Positions 57,983 to 64,000 of a DNA stretch of 64,000 nucleotides are shown piece by piece. A program made the translations under genes and the position numbers. This DNA comes from Denitromonas iodatirespirans (GTDB lineage Bacteria > Pseudomonadota > Gammaproteobacteria > Burkholderiales > Rhodocyclaceae): the NCBI RefSeq assembly GCF_018524365.1, contig NZ_JAEKFT010000008.1, positions 1 through 64,000 of the forward strand, read 5' to 3'. The notes below the pieces were generated by a model that was not told the DNA's origin, ran no database searches, and worked only from the letters and a program-made list of their open reading frames with translations. How positions within the stretch are numbered: position 1 is the first letter of the stretch; every line of letters begins with the position of its first letter.

Positions 57983-59479
57983 ATGGATGCAGCACGGATT
58001 TTCGACACCCTGGGCATGGACCGCGCGGCGCTCGACGGCGGCGACTGGCCGGTGAGCTCGCCGATCGACGGCGCCGTCATCGCTCGGCTGACGCTCGACG
58101 ATGCGGCGGCAGTGGACGCCAAGATCGCCCGCAGTGTCGAGGCGTTTGCGCAGTGGCGCCGCGTGCCCGCACCGCGGCGCGGCGAGCTGGTACGCCGTTT
58201 CGGCGGCCTTTTGCGCCGGCACAAGGCCACGCTCGGCGCGCTGATCACGCTGGAGGCGGGCAAGATCGTGGCCGAGGGCGAGGGCGAAGTGCAGGAGATG
58301 ATCGACATCTGCGACTTCGCCGTGGGCCTTTCGCGCCAGCTCTATGGCCGCACCATCGCCTCCGAGCGGCCCGATCATGCGCTGCGCGAGACCTGGCATC
58401 CGCTCGGCCCGGTGGGCGTCATCTCCGCCTTCAATTTCCCGATGGCGGTGTGGTCCTGGAACGCGGCGCTGGCCATCGTCTGCGGCAACAGCCTGCTGTG
58501 GAAGCCGTCGGAGAAGACGCCGCTATGCGCCATCGCCTGCCAGCATCTGTTCGAACAGGCGATGGCGGATTTCGACGAGGCGCCTGAAGGCTTGTCGCAG
58601 CTGCTGCTGGGCGGGCGGGAGGTTGGCATGACGCTGGCCGACGATGTGCGCGTGCCGCTGATCAGCGCCACCGGCAGCTGCGCCATGGGCCGCCAGGTGG
58701 GCGCGCGAGTGGCGCAGCGTTTCGGTAAATCCATCCTGGAACTGGGCGGCAACAACGCCATCATCGTCGCTCCCAGTGCCAATCTCGACCTGGCGGTGCG
58801 GGCCATTGTCTTCGGTGCGGTGGGCACCGCCGGCCAGCGCTGCACCAGCACGCGGCGCATCTTCGTGCATCAGTCGATCTATCCGGCCGTGGTCGAGCGC
58901 CTGCAGCAGGCCTATGCGGCGCTCCCCATCGGCGATCCGCGCGAGCCCAGCACGCTGGTCGGGCCGCTGATCGACGCCCGTGCCTTGACCCAGATGGAAG
59001 ATGCGCTGCAGGCCGCACGCGAGCAGGGCGGCAAGGTCGTTGGCGGCGAGCGGGTGCTGGCCGACCGATGGCCTGGCGCCTACTACGTGCAACCGGCCCT
59101 GGTCGAAGGCGGCGGGGCCATCGACAACAGCGTCGAGGAGACCTTTGCGCCGGTGCTGTACTGCTTCCGCTATGACGCGCTGGACGAAGCCATCGCCCGC
59201 CACAATGCGGTGCCGCAGGGCTTGTCGTCGGCCATCTTCACCACCGACGTGCGCGAGGCCGAGCGCTTCCTGGCGGCTACCGGCAGCGATTGCGGCATTG
59301 CCAATGTGAATGTGGGCACCAGCGGCGCCGAGATCGGCGGCGCCTTCGGCGGCGAGAAGGCCACCGGCGGCGGGCGCGAGTCGGGCTCCGACGCCTGGCG
59401 CGGCTACATGCGGCGGCAGACGGCGACGGTCAATTACTCGGACGAACTGCCGCTGGCCCAGGGGGTGCGCTTCGGTTGA
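57983..59479 (+). CDS. Aldehyde dehydrogenase, antiquitin (ALDH7) type
   Basis: A 498-residue NAD-dependent aldehyde dehydrogenase. The catalytic Cys is in GTAGQRCTSTRR (about 285) and the general-base Glu in LELGGNN (about 253). Sequence and length match ALDH7/antiquitin, which oxidises alpha-aminoadipate semialdehyde to aminoadipate in lysine degradation. GGAGG precedes the ATG at 57983. It forms a two-gene unit with the saccharopine dehydrogenase-like gene. Confidence 0.85.
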   Translation: MDAARIFDTLGMDRAALDGGDWPVSSPIDGAVIARLTLDDAAAVDAKIARSVEAFAQWRRVPAPRRGELVRRFGGLLRRHKATLGALITLEAGKIVAEGEGEVQEMIDICDFAVGLSRQLYGRTIASERPDHALRETWHPLGPVGVISAFNFPMAVWSWNAALAIVCGNSLLWKPSEKTPLCAIACQHLFEQAMADFDEAPEGLSQLLLGGREVGMTLADDVRVPLISATGSCAMGRQVGARVAQRFGKSILELGGNNAIIVAPSANLDLAVRAIVFGAVGTAGQRCTSTRRIFVHQSIYPAVVERLQQAYAALPIGDPREPSTLVGPLIDARALTQMEDALQAAREQGGKVVGGERVLADRWPGAYYVQPALVEGGGAIDNSVEETFAPVLYCFRYDALDEAIARHNAVPQGLSSAIFTTDVREAERFLAATGSDCGIANVNVGTSGAEIGGAFGGEKATGGGRESGSDAWRGYMRRQTATVNYSDELPLAQGVRFG

Positions 59480-59488
59480 GGTGCAGCG

Positions 59489-60472
59489 TCAGTCGGCAAA
59501 GAAGCGCTGCGTGACCTCGGCGGGTAGTTCCTGGCCGGTGGCGCGGGCGCGCTTGAGCAGGGTCCAGTAGTAGCGGTAGGAGGCGCGGTCGTGGAGCTTG
59601 CCGGCGTGCTGGATCGGGCCCCAGTGGGCGTCCTGGGCGGCGGTGAGAATGGCGACGGCGCTCTCGACCTCGGAGAAGTCCGGTCGCATGGCGTCGAGGA
59701 TCGGGGTGATCTGGTTGGGGTGGATGCTCCACATGCGCAGATAGCCGAACTCGCGGCGGGCGCGCTCGGCGTCGCCGCGGATGATGTCGACATCCTTGAT
59801 CTCGGTGGTGACATTGTGGCTGGGCACCACGCCGTGGGCCAGCGCAGCGGCGGCGATTTCGCACTTGGCGCGCGCGACCAGCGGGTGCTCGAACTGCCCG
59901 GGGCTGCGCATGGCGGCGCCGGGAATCGCACCGTGGTGGGCGCTGACGAAATCCATCAGGCCGAAATCCAGACTTTCGACGCCATCGAGGGCGGCGATCT
60001 GCCAGGCATCGCGCAGCGCGCCGTGGGTCTCGATGAGGACATGGACGGGCAGGGCGGTGCCGGTGCGATTGGCGGCCTCCTGCGCGCGCAGATAGGCCAG
60101 TTGTTCGTGCACGTCAGCCACCGAGCGCGGCTTGGGGAAGGTGATGAAGGCCAGCCGTTGGCCGGCCTCCTCGATCAGGATGTCGATGTCGCGCCGCCAG
60201 TGGTCATGGGTGATGTCATGGATGCGCGCGCCGACCCGGTCGAAACGATTGGCATCGGACATCACCATGGCAGCGGCCATGCGCGCATGCGCGGTTTCCT
60301 GTCCGGCCGGCGCGCCGTCTTCGCAGTCGCAGGTGATGTCGAACACCGGGCCCATCTGCTGCTGGATGTCCATGGCCTTGGCGATGAGTTTTTCGCTGCC
60401 GGCGTAGTGATCGATGGCGGGCATGTCGGGCAGCGTACGCTCGCCCTGGAAGAGGACTTGGTCGGGATGCAT
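59489..60472 (-). CDS. HpcH/HpaI-type CoA ester lyase (malyl/citramalyl-CoA lyase-like)
   Basis: A 327-residue aldolase-like lyase of the CitE/malyl-CoA lyase group. Metal- and CoA-site segments are ITCDCEDGAPAGQE, ITFPKPRSVADV, HVLIETHGALRDAW and MWSIHPNQI. Probably cleaves or forms a C-C bond on a CoA ester such as malyl-CoA. It lies downstream of mdh on the same strand but behind mdh's terminator. Confidence 0.82.
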   Translation of the reverse strand: MHPDQVLFQGERTLPDMPAIDHYAGSEKLIAKAMDIQQQMGPVFDITCDCEDGAPAGQETAHARMAAAMVMSDANRFDRVGARIHDITHDHWRRDIDILIEEAGQRLAFITFPKPRSVADVHEQLAYLRAQEAANRTGTALPVHVLIETHGALRDAWQIAALDGVESLDFGLMDFVSAHHGAIPGAAMRSPGQFEHPLVARAKCEIAAAALAHGVVPSHNVTTEIKDVDIIRGDAERARREFGYLRMWSIHPNQITPILDAMRPDFSEVESAVAILTAAQDAHWGPIQHAGKLHDRASYRYYWTLLKRARATGQELPAEVTQRFFAD

Positions 60473-60513
60473 GGCGAAGCCGTGATGGGGTGAATGTTGC
60501 GAAGCAGAATAGC

Positions 60514-60543
60514 AAAAAAAATCGGGGGCGAATTCGCCCCCGA
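60514..60543 (-). terminator. Rho-independent terminator of mdh
   Basis: On the minus strand a perfect 11-bp stem (TCGGGGGCGAA and its complement, palindromic) is followed by a run of at least seven T. It lies 27 bases after the mdh stop. Confidence 0.85.
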
Positions 60544-60569
60544 CTTGATGTTGCCGATCCGGGAAAGGA

Positions 60570-61559
60570 TCAGAGCAGGTCTTTCACGCCTTCGCGCTCT
60601 TCGAGCAGCTCGTTGAGCGTGACGGTCATGCGCTCGCGCGAGAACTCGTCGATTTCCAGGTCCTTGACGACCTTGTACTCGCCGTTCTCGGTGACGCACG
60701 GCACGCCGTAGATGATGCCTTCGGGGATGCCGTAGGAGCCGTCGGAGGGCACGCCCATGGTGACCCATTCGCCGTTCGAGCCGAGCACCCAGTCACGGAT
60801 GTGATCGATGGCGGCATTGGCGGCCGAGGCGGCGGAGGACAGGCCGCGCGCTTCGATGATGGCCGCGCCACGCTTGCCGACGGTGGGCAGGAACACGTCG
60901 CGGTTCCATGCGTCGTCGTTCACCAGCGACTTGACGCTGTCGCCGTTGGACAGGCAGAAGCGGTAGTCGGCGTACATGGTGGGCGAGTGGTTGCCCCACA
61001 CCACCAGCTTGGTCAGGCTCGACACTTCGCGGCCGGTCTTGGCAGCCAGTTGCGACAGCGCGCGGTTGTGGTCCAGGCGCAGCATGCCGGTGAAGTTCTT
61101 CGGATTGACACGGCCGAATTTCTCGGCGGTCTTCATGGCGATGTAGGCGTTGGTGTTGCAGGGGTTGCCCACCACCAGCACCTTGACGTTGGGATCGGCG
61201 TACTGGCCGATGGCAGCGCCTTGCACGGTGAAGATCTTGGCGTTTTCGGTCAGCAGATCCTTGCGCTCCATGCCGGGGCCACGCGGACGGGCGCCGACCA
61301 GCAGGGCGACTTGCGCATCCTTGAAGGCGACATTGGGGTCGTCGGTGGCGACCATGCCGGCGAGCAGCGGGAAAGCGCAGTCTTCGAGCTCCATCATCAC
61401 GCCCTTGACGGCCTTCTGAGCCTGCGGCAGGTCGAGCAGCTGAAGAATGACCGGCTGATCCTTGCCCAGCATTTCGCCACTGGCGATGCGGAACAACAGG
61501 CTGTAACCGATTTGACCGGCTGCGCCGGTGACGGCGACGCGGACTGGGGCTTTGCTCAT
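60570..61559 (-). CDS. mdh: Malate dehydrogenase
   Basis: A 329-residue NAD-dependent malate dehydrogenase of the type with cytosolic-like sequence common in beta-proteobacteria. Landmarks are [19 protein letters not shown] (dinucleotide binding), [16 protein letters not shown] (mobile loop arginines) and [12 protein letters not shown] (catalytic histidine). The start at 61559 follows GAGAGGGAA. It is divergent from gntR and the sdh genes, a TCA-cycle cluster. Confidence 0.95.
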   Translation of the reverse strand: MSKAPVRVAVTGAAGQIGYSLLFRIASGEMLGKDQPVILQLLDLPQAQKAVKGVMMELEDCAFPLLAGMVATDDPNVAFKDAQVALLVGARPRGPGMERKDLLTENAKIFTVQGAAIGQYADPNVKVLVVGNPCNTNAYIAMKTAEKFGRVNPKNFTGMLRLDHNRALSQLAAKTGREVSSLTKLVVWGNHSPTMYADYRFCLSNGDSVKSLVNDDAWNRDVFLPTVGKRGAAIIEARGLSSAASAANAAIDHIRDWVLGSNGEWVTMGVPSDGSYGIPEGIIYGVPCVTENGEYKVVKDLEIDEFSRERMTVTLNELLEEREGVKDLL

Positions 61560-61656
61560 GGACGATTCCCTCTCGAAGTGAGTGTGTGAAGACAGCATTC
61601 GGCCGGCTGAACGCGCCCACGAAGCGGGGCGAAACTGGCTGTGCCGAGTCGCGCAA

Positions 61657-61668
61657 GATACTAGTATC
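61657..61668. promoter_or_regulatory. 12-bp palindrome in the mdh-gntR divergent region
   Basis: GATACTAGTATC is a perfect 12-base palindrome centred between the divergent genes, about 98 bases from the mdh start. GntR-family regulators bind short palindromes and commonly control their own divergent promoters, so this is a candidate operator. Confidence 0.4.
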
Positions 61669-61699
61669 GGACTTGCGGAAAGTCAATTCATGTTATTTG

Positions 61700-61711
61700 T
61701 CTTATATAAGA
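61700..61711. promoter_or_regulatory. Second AT-rich palindrome in the mdh-gntR region
   Basis: TCTTATATAAGA is a perfect 12-base palindrome in an AT-rich patch that also looks like promoter -10 sequence. It lies 50 bases before the gntR start and could be an operator or overlapping promoter. Confidence 0.4.
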
Positions 61712-61760
61712 TAGAAGAGTTAGTATAGACGCATGTCAACTTTTGTGATGAAATACGCCG

Positions 61761-62489
61761 ATGACCCAGACGTCCCCCACCTTCAGCCCGCTCTATCGTC
61801 AGATCAAACGTCTGATGCTGCAGGCGCTCGAATCCGGCGAATGGGGGCCGGGTCAGGCCATCCCGAGCGAGCAGGAACTTGCCGCGCGCTTTGGCGTCAG
61901 CCAGGGCACCGTCCGCAAGGCCATCGATGAGATGGCGGCCGAGAATCTGCTGGTGCGCAAACAGGGCAAGGGCACCTATGTCGCCTCCCACAACGATCCC
62001 CGTGCGTTGTTCCGCTTCCTGCGGCTGGTGCCGGAGGGCGAGGATCTGTCGCACCCCGTCAGCGTGCCGCTCGAGTGCTGGCGCGCCAAGGCGGGGCAGG
62101 AGGCGGCTCGGGTGCTGGCGATCGAGCCCGGTTCGCCGATCATCATCATCCGGCGTCTTCTTGAATTTAGCGCAAAACCGGTGGTTGTCGACGAAATCTA
62201 TCTGCCGGGCGAGATCTTTCACGGGCTGACCATCGAAGTCCTGCAGGACTGGCGGGGGTCTTTGTACAGCCTGTTCGAGTCGCGCTACGGCTTGCGGATG
62301 ATTCGCGCCGAGGAGCGTATTCGCGCGGTGGCGGCCGATCGGCGGACGGCCGAGATGTTGCGCGTCGAAGAGGGCGTGCCCTTGTTGTCGGTCGAGCGGG
62401 TGACTTTCACCTATGGCGATCGGCCGGTCGAATGGCGGCGCGGTTTGTATTCGACCGCCGAACACTATTATCTGAATGAGCTGAATTAA
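61761..62489 (+). CDS. GntR/HutC-family transcriptional regulator (UTRA domain)
   Basis: A 242-residue regulator. The winged helix-turn-helix is at about 15-75 (IPSEQELAARFGVSQGTVRK, then GKGTYV) and the effector-binding UTRA domain at about 95-240 (IIIIRRLLEFSAKPVVVDEIYLP). It is divergent from mdh and directly upstream of sdhC, so control of these TCA genes by a small carboxylate is a reasonable inference. Confidence 0.9.
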   Translation: MTQTSPTFSPLYRQIKRLMLQALESGEWGPGQAIPSEQELAARFGVSQGTVRKAIDEMAAENLLVRKQGKGTYVASHNDPRALFRFLRLVPEGEDLSHPVSVPLECWRAKAGQEAARVLAIEPGSPIIIIRRLLEFSAKPVVVDEIYLPGEIFHGLTIEVLQDWRGSLYSLFESRYGLRMIRAEERIRAVAADRRTAEMLRVEEGVPLLSVERVTFTYGDRPVEWRRGLYSTAEHYYLNELN

Positions 62490-62527
62490 TGGCTTGGCGC
62501 GCACTCAGGTGCGGTGACGTCAGCGGT

Positions 62528-62533
62528 TATAAT
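62528..62533 (+). promoter_or_regulatory. Candidate -10 element of the sdh promoter
   Basis: TATAAT lies 57 bases before the sdhC ATG. The -35 region at the normal distance (TCAGGT) is weak, so an activator may be needed. Confidence 0.45.
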
Positions 62534-62589
62534 CGACGTTTTTCGTGGGAGTAAGGCGGCATTCGTGCGGCCATGCATTGGGGAAAAAA

Positions 62590-62979
62590 ATGTCTGAAAT
62601 GACAGTCACAAAAAAACGCCCGAAACATTTGGCGTTGCATGAGATCAGACTGCCCTTGGCGGGCTTTGTCTCGATTCTTCACCGAGTGAGCGGTGCGGGT
62701 TTGTTCTTGATGTTGCCGCTGCTGTTGTCCTTGTTCGGCAATAGCCTGGGATCTGCCGAGACGTTTGCGACCTACAAGCAGACCGTGTCGAACCCGCTGG
62801 TGAAGCTGATCCTCTTCGGCTTGCTGTGGGCCTATTTGCACCATTTCTGTGCCGGCATCCGCTTTCTGCTGCTGGATATGCACAAGGGCCTGGATCTGGC
62901 GGCCTCGCGCCAGTCCGCGCGTCTGGTGCTCATCGTCAGCCTGGTGTTGACTGTCCTGATCGGGGTGAAGCTATGGTGA
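62590..62979 (+). CDS. sdhC: Succinate dehydrogenase cytochrome b556 subunit
   Basis: A 129-residue membrane anchor with three predicted helices. The quinone/haem region HRVSGAGLFLMLPLL and the haem-ligand histidine in LHHFCAGIRFLLLD are typical of SdhC. GGGG/AAAA-rich sequence precedes the ATG. Its stop overlaps the sdhD start. Confidence 0.93.
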   Translation: MSEMTVTKKRPKHLALHEIRLPLAGFVSILHRVSGAGLFLMLPLLLSLFGNSLGSAETFATYKQTVSNPLVKLILFGLLWAYLHHFCAGIRFLLLDMHKGLDLAASRQSARLVLIVSLVLTVLIGVKLW

Positions 62980-63320
62980 ATCGTATCGTTGTCGGCGCGC
63001 ACTATGGCTTGCGCGACTGGCTGGGCCAGCGTGTGACTGCCGTGGTGATGGCGCTGTATTCGGTGTTCTTCGCTATCAACGCGCTGATGTTGCCGGAAAT
63101 GTCGTACGAAGCCTGGAGCGGCATGTTTGCCGGCGGCTTCATGCGTTTCTTTACCTTCCTGTTCTTCATGTCGCTCTTCTATCACGCCTGGGTGGGCGTC
63201 CGTGACATCTTCATGGACTACATCAAGCCGGTCGGTGTTCGACTGGTACTGCACGTGATCGTCTTGTTCTTGCTCATCGGCTACGCCGGTTGGGCGGCCC
63301 AGATTCTGTGGAGGCTGTAA
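62973..63320 (+). CDS. sdhD: Succinate dehydrogenase hydrophobic membrane anchor subunit
   Basis: A 115-residue three-helix anchor. [19 protein letters not shown], then [20 protein letters not shown] contain the quinone-site Asp and haem-side His of SdhD. It overlaps sdhC by 7 bases. Confidence 0.93.
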   Translation: MVNRIVVGAHYGLRDWLGQRVTAVVMALYSVFFAINALMLPEMSYEAWSGMFAGGFMRFFTFLFFMSLFYHAWVGVRDIFMDYIKPVGVRLVLHVIVLFLLIGYAGWAAQILWRL

Positions 63321-63322
63321 GG

Positions 63323-64000
63323 GTGAAAATCGCTAAGCTTACTTATGATGCGGTGATTGTCGGTGCCGGCGGTGCAGGTCTGCGCGCTGCGCTGCAGTTG
63401 TCCGAGTCCGGCCTCAAGACGGCGGTGCTGACCAAGGTCTTCCCGACGCGCTCCCACACGGTTGCCGCACAGGGCGGGGTGGCCGCTTCGCTGGGCAACT
63501 CGACCGAAGACAACTGGCACTGGCACATGTACGACACCGTCAAGGGGTCGGACTGGCTGGGCGACCAGGATGCCATCGAGTTCATGTGCAAGAAGGCCAA
63601 CGAAGTGGTCGTCGAGCTCGAGCACTACGGCATGCCCTTCGACCGTCTCGACAACGGCAAGATCTACCAGCGCCCGTTCGGCGGTCACTCGCAGAACTAC
63701 GGCCAGTCCCCCGTGTCGCGCTCCTGTGCCGCGGCCGACCGGACCGGTCATGCCATGCTGCACGCGCTGTATCAGCGCAACGTGCGCGCCAAGACCCAGT
63801 TCTACGTCGAGTGGATGGCGCTCGACCTGATCCGCGATGCCGACGGTGACGTGGTCGGCGTGACGGCCATGGAAATGGAAACCGGCGAAGTGTCGATCTT
63901 CCATGCCAAGGCGGTGATTTTCGCCACCGGCGGCGCCGGCCGGATCTACTACAGCTCGACCAATGCCTTCATCAACACCGGCGACGGCGTGGGCATGGCG
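63323..64000 (+). CDS. sdhA: Succinate dehydrogenase flavoprotein subunit (5' part, runs off window)
   Basis: The first 226 codons of SdhA, which oxidises succinate to fumarate with covalently bound FAD. FAD-binding [18 protein letters not shown], the flavin-attachment histidine region [18 protein letters not shown] and [10 protein letters not shown] are intact. The start is GTG at 63323, two bases after the sdhD stop, with GGAGG upstream. The gene continues beyond the window. Confidence 0.96.
   Translation, partial: MKIAKLTYDAVIVGAGGAGLRAALQLSESGLKTAVLTKVFPTRSHTVAAQGGVAASLGNSTEDNWHWHMYDTVKGSDWLGDQDAIEFMCKKANEVVVELEHYGMPFDRLDNGKIYQRPFGGHSQNYGQSPVSRSCAAADRTGHAMLHALYQRNVRAKTQFYVEWMALDLIRDADGDVVGVTAMEMETGEVSIFHAKAVIFATGGAGRIYYSSTNAFINTGDGVGMA

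Overview
This is about 64 kb of GC-rich chromosome from a respiratory, motile beta-proteobacterium. The likely order is Rhodocyclales (Thauera/Azoarcus-like). That placement is inference: it rests on the split narK1/narK2-narGHJI-narXL layout, the gntR-sdhCDA block divergent from mdh, a RelA with a degenerate HD domain, and many chemoreceptor and cyclic-di-GMP genes. No rRNA, tRNA, CRISPR array or intact transposase gene was seen.

Layout. 1-3889: remnant of a type I restriction-modification island (RloC/PrrC-like ATPase piece, RhuM, HsdM, broken DUF5655-like gene) that stops abruptly at a CPA2 antiporter. 3859-7174: antiporter, ECF sigma/anti-sigma pair, divergent di-iron MBL protein. 7181-22504: signalling and redox block. 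It holds a MHYT hybrid kinase with a REC-HD-GYP partner, a Tat-exported sulfite oxidase-type enzyme with its cytochrome c, a chemoreceptor behind a FliA-type promoter, a Mut7-C protein, an unusual Ser/Thr-rich beta plus helix-hairpin-helix protein, a possible two-gene split chemoreceptor behind a sigma-54-type promoter, and a PAS-PAS-GGDEF-EAL protein. 22521-30651: FAD oxidoreductase, SNase-LTD protein, SprA-like protein and the AmmeMemoRadiSam B-A-radical SAM genes. 30750-38284: ispD-ispF-thpR, a racemase, a RES/Xre toxin-antitoxin pair split by an inverted-repeat element, host-attachment protein, leucine-type dehydrogenase, mtfA and an EamA exporter. 38610-40811: relA.

40990-54792 is a complete nitrate-respiration locus: Crp/Fnr regulator, narK1, narK2, narG, narH, narJ, narI, a terminator, then narX, narL and a small DGC-domain protein. 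54917-59479 holds another chemoreceptor and a probable lysine/aminoadipate-semialdehyde catabolic pair. 59489-64000 is a TCA block: HpcH-type lyase and mdh on the minus strand, then gntR, sdhC, sdhD and the start of sdhA on the plus strand.

Most notable: (i) a ~576-bp non-coding element with a perfect 29-bp inner inverted repeat, flanked by an 8-bp direct repeat, sits between the Xre antitoxin and the RES toxin exactly at the toxin start codon; (ii) a chemoreceptor lacking a sensor domain lies next to a separate membrane-anchored protein that resembles the sensor domain of the chemoreceptor 4 kb upstream; (iii) an aerolysin-like-looking beta region fused to a helix-hairpin-helix module; (iv) short inverted repeats inside the nar operon and directly upstream of relA.
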